Shown here one piece after another: positions 12,601 through 23,240 of a DNA stretch of 64,000 nt. A program made the position numbers and the translations under genes. The stretch covers positions 12,639,454 through 12,703,453 of the forward strand of contig OZ024938.1 of the NCBI GenBank assembly GCA_964017235.1, in the 5' to 3' direction. Position 1 is the stretch's first letter. The number at the start of each line of letters is the position of its first letter. The notes under the pieces were generated by a model that saw nothing but the letters and a program-made list of their open reading frames with translations, was not told the DNA's origin and made no database searches. The stretch comes from Sabellastarte sp. h YS-2021 (Eukaryota > Annelida > Polychaeta > Sabellida > Sabellidae).

Positions 12601-15600
12601 ATAGTTGTGTCTATATTATGCATATAAATGCCTGTGGCAAGGCTAGCCTGATCCCTGATTGCTGTTATATTTTGCAGACGGAGTGTAACCCAGAAACATG
12701 TACACAGATGACTGCCACGGAGCAATGGATCTTCCTATGTGCAGCCCACAAAACCCCAAAAGAGGTCAGTCTGATTGCTTGGCTCTCACCGCCATGAGCT
12801 CAAACTCAGTTCAACAGTAGTGCTGTCACTCACTACTGCAAATTATGATTGAATATCGGCCACGTTGGCCGACCGAGTACCAACATATGTCGACTTCACA
12901 AAGTCACCTCAGTATGAAACTATTCAATTAAAATGTACAATAATATTATTTCGTCACCTGTATAAACCATTTATAATGTCATATTTGTCTTTTTATTTTG
13001 GTGTTTAATGTTTATGCATTGTCAAATACAGGGCCCCTTTGAAAATCAGCAGTATATTAAAATAGTTGTGTAATTCCGACAGAATAATATGATAAAACGT
13101 TGTATATTGGCTGATTTTAGAAAAGCTTTACATCAATTAAATTGACTTACCAATTAAAAAAAAAACAAGGATGCAGTTTCAAAACTACATTCGAAACAAT
13201 GGTTTAATGCTGTCCTGATAGGTCAAGTGACTTGATTTGCATGGACTGGATTGTTAAAATACAGAAAACAGTATTTGAAAATGCTGAATAATCCTTCACT
13301 TTTTAAAGCCTTTCTATCATTATTATATAAATATGTTAATATTTTTGTAATGGTATTTGAAAAAAAAAATGCATCCAATTATCGCTCATAATAGAGCAAA
13401 AAGATAGTGTCGGAAGTAGTGGGTGGTGTGACAGTACTTCTCCTCACCACATGTGGGATTCACTTTACTGATGAAAGGGATGTAAAAGCCCCAAATTTTA
13501 AGACTTATGTTTTCAGACTTCCTTTCCCAACACAACAATTGTTTCTCCCCAGGTATGTACTGTTTTTGATTTTGATCTCCTTGCTTTTGAAAACAAGCGT
13601 CTTGGAGGATGTTCAGAAAAAGATCATGGCATTTTATAAGATTATTCCACTGGTACCTATATAATGTGTTGAAAGCAACATTTAAACTGAAACACATGTT
13701 AAAAATATTCATATTTTTATTGTTTCAGTGCCCCGCCATCGACTACACCAGACATACACTAGATGGCGCCGCCTGTCTTCTCAATAGCAACAAGTATTTC
13801 CCCAGCAGGTAAGGCCGAGCATTTCTTGTAATAGCTTTGTGTATTCTTTGGCTTGTAAATTCAGCTTGCACCTTAAAGTGGCACAAACAGGAAGTGAACA
13901 AAAGGTTGTAATTTTAACCAGTTAAGATCACTGATGCCAGTATTACACCTTAGAATTTATGTACTTTAGTACGCTTTAAGAATTTCTTTGCTATTGATTC
14001 AGTACTCTATTTAGCGATAAAATCATTAAAAACATACTCTGTTTAGTAACAGAATTCACCATTTAATAATGATTTGTGCAATTATTTCTAAATGGCCTGT
14101 GTTTTGGTGAGTAAGCTTGCTTTCTTTTCATAATCCTTTACTCCAAATTCATTGTAATCAATTACTCCACTATTTAGCATTTACTAATTTAAAAATATTG
14201 TTTATCATAAACTTGGTCTTGAAAATGTACACAAATGAAACACAGTTTTTACTAAGCACTCTATTTATCACAAATGGCAAGTACAAAATGAAGTTACATG
14301 TATAGCAGTGTTGAGACAATGCTACTATTACATGCTACCCAGGGAATAAATTGACCTGTGGGTTGTCAGCATGTCAGTGAGCTGTGAAGGTGTTGATTGA
14401 TACGATACAGTAATGACCAGAGTTTAGGCAGTGCAACAGTTCAGTTCCTTAATATATAGTACTCTTTAAAAGCCTAGTGTATTGGTACAATTTTTTCTGA
14501 CATAGATCTTGGAAAGTTTTGTTGTATTATTAAAGTATTTTTGGCAGTGTTTCTTCCATTGGAAGTGAATCCATTGATGTCCAGTATAGTCAAACTTCTA
14601 TTTCCAAAGATGCTGGAATATTGGAATTTTGCCTGGATAGCAGAAGGATCATAGAATAGAAGAGGTATTCTAGTGTAAAACAGTGTAAATTTAGGAGAAT
14701 TGTGTTCACAAAATTGAAGATTTAGAAAACAGAAGGTTGAGAAATGCTGGAAAAGCCCTTGAATTTTATTTTTTTTTTACAACTTTTTAATGTGTTGTGT
14801 CTATTTTAGAGTGAGCATCAAAGAGTCCTCAGTCACAAAACTGGGCTCTGTGTGTCGCCGTGTCTACAGAATCTTCTCTCATGCTTACTTCCACCACAGA
14901 TCACTCTTTGACGAGTATGAGGTAAAGCATTGGCACTTTATTTCTATTCATAACCCAGTCATTGAGATAAAGTGTTCAGCATTAAGGCCCTTAAACATTG
15001 GGAAATCTGTCCAAAATGAATCAGCATATAGTTTGCCATGTATTACTACTTTCAAATATGATCCTGATATTTGACTCTATTTTAACCGTCGTCAAATAGT
15101 TGGCTAGTTTTGACTTGCTTCATACTCTCACCAATCTTCTGATTATTCTACTGAAATAGAAATCAACAGTGATCACAAATTTCTTCAACCAATTTTCTCA
15201 AACGTAATGTCTTTTAACACTAACAACAGCACTTATCTTGAAAATGCTTGTCTTGTGTCATGGCATTATGCAGAATATATGACTGACCATAAAGATCTGA
15301 ATTGCATGTCAAACATAAAAACCTTCGATGCCCAATTGGTATGTGTCTGTTAGTTGCAAACTAAAAACAGTGCAGAATAATAGTTCAAAGGTCAATGTTA
15401 GTTAGGACGAAATATTTCCCACACGATTTCAAATATTTTATAGTTTTCCTTCAGACATTCTATAATGGGTATTTATGATAGAAATCAAGTCCTAAAGATT
15501 TCAGGTAGTTGGCAAATAAAGCATGTCCATCCAACAAGTCTCAGACTTTATGACACCTATCCATTATTCCTCCTTATATCAGCAACTAGATACACTCTTT

Positions 15601-16049
15601 CAGACCTAAATCACAATATTGTTTAATAGACAGTGTTTGATAATGGTCAGACTGTGTACAAAAAAAATCACAATGGGTTTCCGAGGGCTTTTAACAAAAC
15701 AAACAAACATTTGTATGAAGAATTACACCAAATTTATATAATTTTTTTATGTTTTGATATAAGCCATGAAAGTCATAAAATAATGTCTTCTCAATGACTG
15801 TTTAACAAATAGTTTGTGGAAATTTTGTTATTTCTACCAAAACAAAAAACCAAAATCGAGTGCCAGATGACTTAATATATGATACCTTTTCTTTATACCT
15901 TTTTTCTTTTGTCACCACAGAATGAGACAGCCCTCTGCAAGCGGTTCACCACGTACGTCACTAAGTACAAACTCATGTCCAAGGACAACCTCATTGTGCC
16001 GATCCTAGAGGACCAAGAAATAGAGGATCCGGGCGAGAGTGAGGCTTAA
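3596..16049 (+). CDS. MOB4: MOB4 / phocein (Mob1-family kinase co-activator), seven exons, lacks first coding exon
   Basis: Join of 3596-3658, 4945-5045, 11471-11513, 12678-12764, 13729-13808, 14810-14921 and 15921-16049, encoding about 204 residues up to a TAA stop. All introns have GT-AG boundaries and exon phases agree (0, 2, 0, 0, 2, 0). MOB4 is a cytoplasmic Mob-domain adaptor of the STRIPAK complex, with striatin, PP2A and MST-type kinases; this role is known for the family. Diagnostic motifs are [72 protein letters not shown] and FSHAYFHHR. The zinc-binding set of Mob proteins is intact: Cys-x4-Cys (CNPETC, exon at 12678) and His-x4-His (HAYFHH, exon at 14810). Known MOB4 proteins are about 225 residues, so about 20 amino-terminal residues are missing, presumably on an exon upstream of the window. 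No frameshift or stop interrupts the frame. Confidence 0.97.
4945..5045 (+). CDS. MOB4: MOB4 coding exon 3
   Basis: The sequence runs from [17 protein letters not shown] to EGVWKYEHL, and ends with two bases of an Arg codon. The acceptor is tttcag and the donor gtaag. Within about 25 bases of the donor begins a 5S-derived repeat. Confidence 0.96.
5062..5306 (-). mobile_element. 5S rRNA-derived SINE-like element, copy 1
   Basis: Read on the minus strand, this has a stretch resembling the internal promoter region of animal 5S rRNA: GAAGTTAAGC (box A region, complement of 5162-5171) followed by TTAGTACTGGGATGGGTGACC (box C region). Genuine 5S ends are absent. The other side carries A-rich tracts and a conserved block ending agcgcgagc...agctcgcgct-like inverted repeat (here agtgcgagcctcactagagc, 5264-5283) and poly(A). 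It lies in MOB4 intron 3 of the full gene (the second visible intron), antisense to the gene. Confidence 0.72.
5848..6060 (+). mobile_element. tRNA-derived SINE, diverged copy
   Basis: Shares order and sequence with the better copy at 10600-10827: head with ttggtgtagttggtaacac (A-box region), degenerate B box GCAGTTCAAACC, then the body acttcatgtaggaaagttga...ttactgtgtaga and actacccgtcttgatat. It is intronic in MOB4, in the sense orientation. Confidence 0.75.
6061..9323. other. Intron sequence of MOB4 without recognised features
   Basis: AT-rich intron sequence. Only simple tracts are visible, for example (TA)n at about 6240-6251 and A-rich runs near 7570-7600. No exon, transposon terminus or RNA gene could be supported. 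Confidence 0.5.
9324..9826. mobile_element. Foldback MITE, TGCCCCATTCACACTACAGGC family, diverged copy
   Basis: Left end tgcccgagtcagactacaggt and right end acgcctgttatgtgaatgggg are diverged inverted repeats of the family seen more clearly at 56959-57500. Internal family phrases occur as well, such as cacctcatatcttggtagat. It is old and decayed, and the next MITE abuts its right end. Confidence 0.6.
9829..10064. mobile_element. TA-flanked MITE with about 40-bp terminal inverted repeats
   Basis: Ends CAGGCGGGGTCACGTTAGCG and, on the complement of the right side, CAGGGGGTGTCACGTTAGCA; similarity continues through gggacatccgtagcgaacg. TA dinucleotides flank it (9827-9828 and 10065-10066), compatible with a TA-targeting family such as Tc1/mariner. 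It sits exactly at the right edge of the preceding MITE. Confidence 0.75.
10271..10566. mobile_element. Foldback MITE with GGG(C/T)CC-TATTCACAAA ends
   Basis: The left end gggcccatattcacaaagcg pairs with gggtccttattcacaaaagg from the complement of the right end. The interior is a series of ttaatccaa/ttggattaa inverted motifs, so the element can fold in several ways. The ends resemble those of the MITE at 868-975, so they may belong to one superfamily. The flanking 3 bases (aaa and ata) are not a clean duplication. Confidence 0.72.
10600..10827 (+). mobile_element. tRNA-derived SINE, well-preserved copy with target-site duplication
   Basis: The head carries pol III promoter motifs, an A-box region tggtgtagcggttaga (10611 on) and a B box GGTTCGAATC (10655-10664). 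The body follows (cacttcatgttggaaagttg, ggtttacagtgcagtatgca), then the tail gaccctggctgttgaacgcg and (AAAT)n. The 10-bp direct repeat AACTGAAATT flanks it at 10590-10599 and 10828-10837, evidence of retroposition. It lacks the acceptor-stem pairing of a functional tRNA. Confidence 0.88.
11471..11513 (+). CDS. MOB4: MOB4 coding exon 4 (43 nt micro-exon)
   Basis: Completes the split Arg codon and encodes [14 protein letters not shown]. The acceptor is gttgcag and the donor gtaaaac. It follows the 6.4-kb intron, the largest in the gene. Confidence 0.96.
11915..12096. mobile_element. MITE, TACCGTATTTTT family, copy 1
   Basis: The left end taccgtattttttcaaaata pairs with taccgtaaatttccaaaata from the complement of the right end. 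Internal direct repeats of accaggcgtt(a/t)a occur at least four times. The copy at 16788-16985 is nearly the same sequence. It lies in the intron between MOB4 exons at 11471 and 12678. Confidence 0.8.
12678..12764 (+). CDS. MOB4: MOB4 coding exon 5 (zinc-binding cysteines)
   Basis: Twenty-nine codons, [16 protein letters not shown] then [13 protein letters not shown]. The two cysteines of CNPETC are the first half of the Mob zinc site. The acceptor is tttgcag and the donor gtcagt. Confidence 0.96.
13729..13808 (+). CDS. MOB4: MOB4 coding exon 6
   Basis: Encodes [13 protein letters not shown] then [13 protein letters not shown] and two bases of an Arg codon. The acceptor is gtttcag and the donor gtaagg. 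It is residue-for-residue typical of animal MOB4. Confidence 0.97.
14810..14921 (+). CDS. MOB4: MOB4 coding exon 7 (zinc-binding histidines)
   Basis: Begins by completing the Arg codon and continues [17 protein letters not shown] to [22 protein letters not shown] supplies the His-x4-His half of the zinc site. The acceptor is ctattttag and the donor gtaaag. Confidence 0.97.
15921..16049 (+). CDS. MOB4: MOB4 terminal coding exon
   Basis: Encodes [32 protein letters not shown] and the acidic tail [10 protein letters not shown], then TAA at 16047-16049. The GESEA end matches the conserved MOB4 carboxyl terminus; the few residues before it vary between species. Confidence 0.97.
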   Translation, partial: NETALCKRFTTYVTKYKLMSKDNLIVPILEDQEIEDPGESEA

Positions 16050-16081
16050 ATAGGCAGAAACTAGAGAATTAAAAAAATAAT

Positions 16082-16398
16082 AATAAAAAAGTAATATGTT
16101 TGATTTACAGAGTATAAATCCTTCTATTGACAACAGTATTACTGCCTTATTAGTAGAAGGTTCATGAACAGCAGAGGTCTTTTATTGTAAAACCGTGGAA
16201 AATACAGCACAAAATGATTAGTGTGTACTGCACTGTGTGATATGTGTCACTGGATAGCTCTCAATGAAGGGAAGAATGGGTCGGTATCAAAAATGTGTAC
16301 ATTGGGAGGTGGCCAATGCAAAACCGTAGTCTGATACTCCGCGTTTTAATGCCCCCCAAACAAACATGAACATTTTCTCTTAAAGATATTACAATAAA
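16082..16398 (+). other. Candidate MOB4 polyadenylation signals
   Basis: AATAAA occurs at 16082-16087, only 33 bases past the stop codon, and again at 16393-16398. The second gives a more usual 3' UTR length. No transcript evidence is available to choose between them. Confidence 0.45.
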
Positions 16399-16787
16399 AG
16401 TGCCTGAATGCACACAATATCAGGTAAAAGCTTATAATTTCTTCATATTTCTTGTTTGTTCCCAATATTTTAAGTTTTCCTTTTATTATATGGGTTGACA
16501 AGCGAGATTAAAGTTATAAAATGCCATGACAAAAAACATGGCAGTTCTGCTCAACATAATCGCTAGTACTGAAAAAGTCTGCAAACTCGTCCTTCCATTA
16601 TATGTGTTCACATGCAAAGTGGTGGTTGTAAAATCTCATCACGGTATTTCAGTAAAATGCTCCCGATACCGAGACACCGGGCCTACCAAGCCATCCCTAA
16701 TTAATAATTATAAAAGTAAGACAAATGGTCAAAATTTGTGCCAATGTGGCTTCATTGGAGATCAGGGCACATATTAATTTTCATATT

Positions 16788-16985
16788 TACCGTATTTTTC
16801 CAAAATATGGCCCGGGGCGTTAATTATTTTCAAATGGTTATCAGACCAGGCGTTAAATTGAACCAGGCGTTCTTTTGAAGTATAAAAACAGTGTCATAAA
16901 TTGTAAACAGTGTGCTTGGTACCCAGGCGTTAATTTGAACCAGGCGTTTATTTGAACCTGGGCGTTATTTTGGAAATTTACGGTA
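16788..16985. mobile_element. MITE, TACCGTATTTTT family, copy 2
   Basis: Ends and interior match the copy at 11915-12096 in the same orientation, including accaggcgttaaattgaa and gaacctgggcgttattttgg. The sequence just downstream (about 17080-17335) resembles the interior of the larger related element at 39800-40266 (aatttgaagaaatt, cccggaatcg), suggesting that this is a remnant of, or a composite with, the larger form. Confidence 0.8.
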
Positions 16986-17698
16986 TTCTTAGAATTTTCC
17001 AGGGATGGATGGGTAGCTCCGGTATGTTGATATCAAGAGCATTTTACTATAATATCGTGATGATATTTTACAAGCGCCCTCTTGCTTGTCAACACTTACA
17101 ATTGAAGGAAAATGTTAAGTATTGGAAATAAACCCAAAATTTGAAGAAATTGCTAACTTTTATCTCATATTTTTTTGTACATTTAAGAATTTTTGTTACG
17201 AATTTGTTGAGAGGTAACTGTCATGCTTTGCTTTCATGAGTTTTCACTCCCATCAATGGCCAATTGGATTGGGAGTGTTCTAAAGCGCATCTTTTTTTTT
17301 TTGACGCCCGGAATCGGAACAGTTTTGTATTGGCGGGATACAGAAATGAGAAAATTATGCTACTGACCTATCCAGGGAATTTTCTAAGAAAAAAAATATC
17401 TAGATTTTTCAAAGTTTAAAGTAAATAGAAAGCATTCATAGCAGACAGTTCTCTATCAGGACACCTTTCCAAAAATTGGGGATTTTTTTTGTTCCCAGCA
17501 TATGATCCTTCATCTTTCCTAAAATGTGATCACTTCCTCCTTTGGCCAGCCTCTACCAACATAGCAAACACAAACAAACAAACGCACCCAAAAACATAAA
17601 CTCTTGATGGGGGTAATAGTGACAAAATGGATGCAGTAGTCGTGTAAAAACCTGGTAGTGTTAGTGTTTTTAAATAGTTCATAATCAGTATAAAGGTA

Positions 17699-17933
17699 GA
17701 GTAAGAAATCTAAAATTCGCCACATATCTGAAATTCGCCACATGCGAAAATACTAATAAAATAAATGAATTGTGGTGAGATTTGTTGAATGTATAGTAAA
17801 TTAAGGCTTTTTGAACTGAAAAATACCAATTTGTAGACAAAATCATCATTTTCTTCATAAAACTAACTAAGGTTTTAGAGGTGGCGAATTTTAGATTCCT
17901 GGCGAATTTTAAATTTCTTACTCTACAGTTAGT
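17699..17933. mobile_element. TA-flanked MITE, GAGTAAGAAATCTAAAATTCGCCA family, copy 1
   Basis: The ends gagtaagaaatctaaaattc and, complemented from the right, gagtaagaaatttaaaattc are inverted repeats flanked by TA. An additional internal repeat of attcgccacat/ggcgaatttta reinforces the foldback. A nearly identical copy lies at 43373-43599. Confidence 0.85.
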
Positions 17934-19790
17934 AGAAACAAATCCATTGCAAATAAAATTGTAAAAACTTCTTATTCTTTGAAATTTTTTCTTACAAGTA
18001 TTTCTTATTCTTAGCTTAGAACAACAATATTATAGATTGTGAGCCCGGGGCCAAATATAGAAAAAACATAGTAAAAATATGTAGAGAATTTCCTACTAGT
18101 GGAGGTTATTGAAGAGGTGTGTATTTCACTGGAGAATTTTTGTTTTCTTAATATGTTAATTTTATGCAAGAGTAGAACATTGGTGTTCATGCATATTCAT
18201 ATATATTGGGGAAAACAGGATTTTGAAGAAGAGAGGTTCCACACTATGGTAGTTGAAACACTGCTGTACAGTTTTAACATAGTTATATGCTTGTATTAAC
18301 AGCAAAACTTCCTAGATGACATTTTCAAAAAAATATATCATAAACTCACATTATATTGTTCATCTTCATGAGTGATATATTATTGGTGTATGTCTAAAGA
18401 GGGATGATTTACTTTTATTATCCACCAATTTGCTTTGATAAAAAGTAAAGTGAGTCCATATTTACTGGCAGAATGCAAAGAAAAAAGTTAACTTTACAAC
18501 CGGACACACAATTTGAAAAAAAAACTTCAGGTTTTAGCTTCAGATTACACAGATTTTAATGCAACAAAATCGAGGAGAGGCTCGGTGAAAACACCTTTCT
18601 TATGATGTGTATAACATACTGCTAGGTTACATAATTGATGAGGTATTTACAGAAAATCCACACTTATTTAAGCATTTGGTGCTGGGGAGTACAGTAAAAA
18701 TATTAACCAGTCTGTATGTCTCAGTATATAGGTCAAATACGACTCGTGGTGGAAAATGAAAGATTATTGCACATATCTAGAAAGATTGGAATATTCATGT
18801 TTCTAATATAACTCATTGAGAGATAGTTTTGATAAATAAATGTGCATATAGTACTGGTCCCCTGATTTTGTACAGTTCAAATCTTTATAATTTATTTTAA
18901 TGGAATGGTGTTTTAGGCATTGTTTGACAGAAGAGGTGTCTAACTAATATATGCAAAATAGCCATTATATTAGATGTGTCGTAAATCTTAACTATTGTTC
19001 ATTACATTAAAAAAAAGTCACATTACCTTGTGCAGATGATGAGAATGATCATATTTTAGTGATATCTTAAAACTATTTCTGAGAATTCTAGAGTATTTTC
19101 ATTATTTTAAATTACCAAAAGCTCACAATATCTCAGACATAGTCCACTCTCAGACTGAGCCACTGGCTCAAACCAGAACGTTTTGTCTAAGCTCAGTTTT
19201 CAGCTCAAATCTATTTGAAAAATGTTGACTCAACTGAGACTTGTCTGAGCCAAAAGTCTCTACTGAAAATTGTGTAAAATTCCATGAAATCTGTTTTCAA
19301 CACTTGTACTTTGGAATATGCATGGTTCACAAATATATGTTACAATATAAAGGTATTTTTTTTTAAATGTATTTTAACAGTTTTCATTGCCATTTCCTCA
19401 CAGAAATGTCTTATTTTATGTCGTTGCAAATTAACAAGTTCTTTCAATGCTTGTCACCACCTAGCCTCAGTATAAGATGATGCATACTGTGTGTGAGAGG
19501 ACAAAAGCCTTCACCAAACTCTCCCACCCCAAATCCTGAGTCCTTGAATTTTCTGAGGCAAGTTTTGCCTTTGTGTACAAAGAGTTGCTATTGGAGGTTA
19601 AGTGGGGACTCGATTCCTTTAAAATATTTGTAAATTGTCTAGAATTATGTTGGACTTGCATGTTATCTTGTAAAAAGTAACCATTTTGTACGCAGAAAAT
19701 CATTTAATAAAAACACTTATACCTAGAACATGGGGTTTCAGTGTGTTGAAAGCTTAAATTTGCATTTGATTTTGTATTGTATTTGTATTT
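17934..19790. other. AT-rich spacer, nothing recognised
   Basis: No coding, RNA or terminal-repeat signature could be supported. Around 19140-19265 the short phrases ctcagactgagcc, actgagacttgtctgagcc and related words recur in both orientations, hinting at a degraded foldback. Confidence 0.4.
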
Positions 19791-19794
19791 ATAA

Positions 19795-20085
19795 TCAGCA
19801 CAATATCTCCGTCTACTACAGGACTCAAAGCGCTATATATAACCCATGTGACTGTACAAGTACAGTCCAACTCTCAAATTACTGACATTCTCCTAACTGA
19901 AAGACAGGCTCAAGGATGACCATTTATCAATGTCCTTGAGGTTCTTTAACCTGCTACTGGGGATAGGACCCAATAACAGAGGACCGCTATTTTAAGTGGT
20001 CATCCGAGCCACTATGTATCTGCCTGTACCTGGGATTAAACCCACATCCTCTGTGTTTCTTGGTGAGTGTGGTACCCACTAGGTA
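19795..20085 (-). mobile_element. tRNA-derived SINE, second family, copy 1
   Basis: On the minus strand the right end gives a tRNA-like head cctagtgggtaccacac with B box GGGTTTAATCCC, followed by the body gatgaccacttaaaatagcg and a 3' side ending tatatagcgctttgag. The same body is at 55105-55370 (minus) and 56315-56460 (plus). The gcgctt-type tail resembles 3' ends of L2/CR1-type LINEs, which may supply its retrotransposition machinery (inference). Confidence 0.7.
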
Positions 20086-20089
20086 GCAT

Positions 20090-21055
20090 TTGAATGATTT
20101 GTACTGGAAATTCATATAATATCAACTGTGGCAATAATTCACTTACTAGTTTCCAAGCTATGTTATCCAAGTAAATATTTACCATATAACACCTTACATC
20201 TATGTCTCTTTTTTGTAAAATTTTGTTAGTATTAATTGACGGTTGGTTTATATATACAAATCTGAGATCCCCCATATATTTTAAAATTTTGATTTTAGTA
20301 GATATTATGTCATGCTTGCACATCAAGTAAATTCCTGCTTGTTTCTGTACCTGACATTTAGTCTTCCATACTATCAAAAATAACATGTTACCGGTAATAT
20401 GAGCATCAACACAAGCCATTCATTTACAGTTGTAGTAAATGCAGTAAATTCTGGTTTTAGCAATATAAATGAATAAATATAGAGCACTAATTAAAAATTG
20501 CTGTACCAATGAACTGCCACAATTTTAAAAGTGGCTGCCCCAGTGCCAACAGGTTGGTATCAATTTGTATCTCTGACAGTCACTGAAATAATTTGAATAA
20601 ATATTTACGAACTGTAATCAGATGGCCAAATTCTCCAAAGGTGATGCTTTTGAATGTGGCACACAGTACATTGGATAGGGGGCATCATGCTTGTATTTAA
20701 TGGTTTTTATGTAATCCGATTTCTGCCATATTTAGCACTGAGAAATAATGAACATAAAACTTGCCTGTCCTCCTTTAGTAAAAACCTATCATCCTGTCAA
20801 ATAAGAATATTGTTTAGTCCAAAACATTGCTTAAATGTGAGAGGGCAGATTTTTAAGGATTTTTGTTTGCATCCAGAATATGATCTGGTGGGTGAGAAAC
20901 CTCTGAAAAAAAACTTTTATAGTAGTATTTTCAATACATGTACATCAACTGTACGGTGACTGGAGGGTTGTAATTTTCATGGTCGGGTATCTACTCTATT
21001 CTGGTGTTGTGCTGTGATTTAGAGGTAACTCTCTTCATGTTAGAACCAGTCCTCG
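20090..21055. other. Spacer, no gene recognised
   Basis: Holds a 127-codon minus-strand open frame (20036-20419) and a 101-codon plus-strand frame (20654-20959). Neither translation resembles a known family, and the first overlaps the SINE, so neither is called. Confidence 0.45.
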
Positions 21056-21059
21056 GTAA

Positions 21060-21995
21060 CATCCTTGCTGCCTTCATGATGGATGTCTGTTAGTAAACTG
21101 AAGCTCAACCCAGAAAAAAGTGAGTTTATTGTCTTTGGCTCTAAGGCTCAGCGTCAGAAGATTTCCTCCCTTTTTCCTGTCAGTATTCTTGGTAGCCGTC
21201 TTCATTCGGTTGATTCTGTCAGAAATCTAGGTGTGTGGTTTGATACAGAATTTTCCTTCTCTGAACATGTCAAGAGGACTTGCAAAGCGTGCTTTCTTCA
21301 TGCACGACCTTCGTAGAATAAGACAGTATCTTACTCCAGAAGTGGCAGTCCTTGCTGCAAATGCCTTGGTCAGTAGTCGTCTGGACTACTGTAACTCACT
21401 GTTTAGGGGCTTGTCATGTTTCAATCAGCACAAATTGCAAAGTATTCAGAATACCCTTGCTCGTATTGTTACAAATCATAGAAAGTATGCTCATGTTACA
21501 CCCATTCTGAAGCAACTCCACTTGCTGCCCGTTAAGTATAGATGTATGTTCAAAACTGCAACACTAGTTTATAAATTTCTACATAGTGGTTCTCCTTCCT
21601 ATTTTAAACCATTCTTGTCTCTCAGCAGTTGTTCCTATAGTACCAGGCGTAGTCACCAAGATCGTCAATACCTTACCGTTCCTTCTTTCCGCTCATCAGT
21701 CAAACATTTTGATCACAGCTTTGCCTTTGATGCTCCTAAGATCTGGAATGAACTCCCTCATGGTGTGCGCAGTGCAGCATCAGTTGCCTCCTTCAGAAAG
21801 AAGCTTAAAACTTACCTGTTTGCAAAAGCCTATCCGCCATAGCCTCCCCTGTCACCATGTGTCCTTGGTATGACCTGGCTATGTCGTCAGATTAATGTTA
21901 ACTGCCTTCCCTTATGTTCAGTTGCGCCTTAGAGTCCATCAGTGATGGAGATTAAGCGCTATAAAAGTCCACATTAGATAAGATTAGATTAGATC
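21060..21995 (+). pseudogene. 5'-truncated, frameshifted L2/CR1-type LINE (3' end of reverse transcriptase ORF)
   Basis: Two overlapping frames, 21083-21316 and 21231-21842, together give the carboxyl part of a non-LTR reverse transcriptase polyprotein: KLKLNPEKSEF, RNLGVWFD, FFMHDLRRIRQYL, SSRLDYCNSL, LQSIQNTLARIV, LHLLPVKYR, FAFDAPKIWNELP and FRKKLKTYLF. The catalytic FADD-type motif lies upstream and is absent, and a frame change near 21288-21295 breaks the fragment. After the stop come gattaagcgctataaaagtc and a short TTAGA-type tandem tail, as expected for L2/CR1 3' ends. It is a dead insertion. Confidence 0.88.
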
Positions 21996-21999
21996 CTTT

Positions 22000-22335
22000 A
22001 GGAAAGATCTTAAGACTCATCCCTTCAATTCAAGCTTCCTCACTTGTTATTTTCCTCTCCTTCAGAAACACAACTGTGGCTTACTGACCTAGAACATCCC
22101 TTGACTGTCACTTTTGTCAATTTTTCTGTCAGTTTAGAGCACTGACTTCCAAAGTGTGGGAAAGATATTGTGCCTCCAAATCAGTAGATTTGACATTTTC
22201 ATGTTGTCATGAAGTAAAGCCAACTGATCAGTTGAGAATTTAAGCCACTGAACACTGATTTTAACAGCAGTACAGGTATTTTTTAAACTCATGATTTCCT
22301 GATGGGTGGGTCGTGGGAAAAGCTTGTCTTGGCAG
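22000..22335. other. Spacer between LINE fragment and tandem array
   Basis: Nothing recognisable; the last 30 bases (gatgggtgggtcgtgggaaa) already resemble the start of the repeat unit described next. Confidence 0.4.
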
Positions 22336-22339
22336 TTTC

Positions 22340-23100
22340 CCAGAAACCATGAGGTACAAGATGTGAATACTTGGTTGGGACATTGGTTGGTGGTTGTAGG
22401 TGATGGTCTAACCTTGATTTGATATTTGACTTTGCGGTAGTGTCCTTGAGTTTAAAAATCTTGTCCAGCCTATATCTCAGAAACCGTAAGGTGTTGAAAG
22501 TTGATACTTGGCAGGGACAGGGTTTGGGGGTGGTAGGTGTGATTTGACGTTAGACAATGCTGTAGTGACCTTGACCTTTAAATATTCGTCCTGACAATAT
22601 CTTGGAAACCATAATGTATAGAAGGTTGATACTTGGTATGGATATTGGTTAGGGGTGTAGGCGCTCAGTGTCATTATGTGGCCCAGATTTGATCTTGCTG
22701 TAATGACCTTGACCGTTGAAATTTCATCCGGGCAATATCTCAGACACTGTAAGCTGTGGGAAGTTGATATTTGGTAGGGATATTGGTTAGGGGATGTAGG
22801 TGTGCAACATCGTGGTGTGACCTTGAGTTCAGCTTAACCTTACTGTAGTAATCTTCACCTTTAAAATCTTGTCTGGACTATGTCTTGGTTAGGGGGTGTA
22901 CATGTGCAGTGTCTTGATGTGAACTTTATTTAACCTTTGGCCTTGCTGTAGTGACCTTGACCTTTAAATTTTTGTGTGGGACATATCACAGAAACTGTAA
23001 GTTGTAGCAAGTTCATTCTTGCATGGGTCATTGGTTGGGGAGTGTTGGTATGCTAAATCGTGGTGTGATCTTTAACTTTGACTCTACCAAAGTGTGTTCA
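22340..23100. repeat. Degenerate array of the 146-bp unit
   Basis: About six diverged copies of the unit with phrases such as agttgatacttgg, attggttagggg-tgtagg and gtagtgaccttgacc. Unit lengths vary (about 105 to 146 bases between successive ttggttagg motifs), and copies differ far more than those in 23340-24355. It looks like an older array next to a younger one. Confidence 0.8.
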
Positions 23101-23240
23101 CCTGCCATATTTGAGATATTTTTCTCTTATCACAGACACATGGATTGGTGCAACTGAGTATTATGTACTTTTATCTAATTGTACTATCTTCTTTGACAGC
23201 TATACGTTAACAAATTTAGAGCCTCACAAATTTTAGTTTT

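Noticed and set aside
12858..12875. Palindromic cggccacgttggccg as a regulatory site
   Set aside because: A single short palindrome in an intron; nothing else supports a role.
13386..13812. Open frames of 67-108 codons on both strands
   Set aside because: They lie in a MOB4 intron or overlap the MOB4 exon at 13729 out of frame, and match no family.
20036..20419. A 127-codon minus-strand open frame as a gene
   Set aside because: Overlaps a SINE head, is AT-rich with biased Ile/Asn/Lys content, and shows no recognisable domain.
21231..21842. An active LINE open reading frame
   Set aside because: The catalytic and endonuclease parts are missing and a frame change near 21290 separates it from its upstream part.
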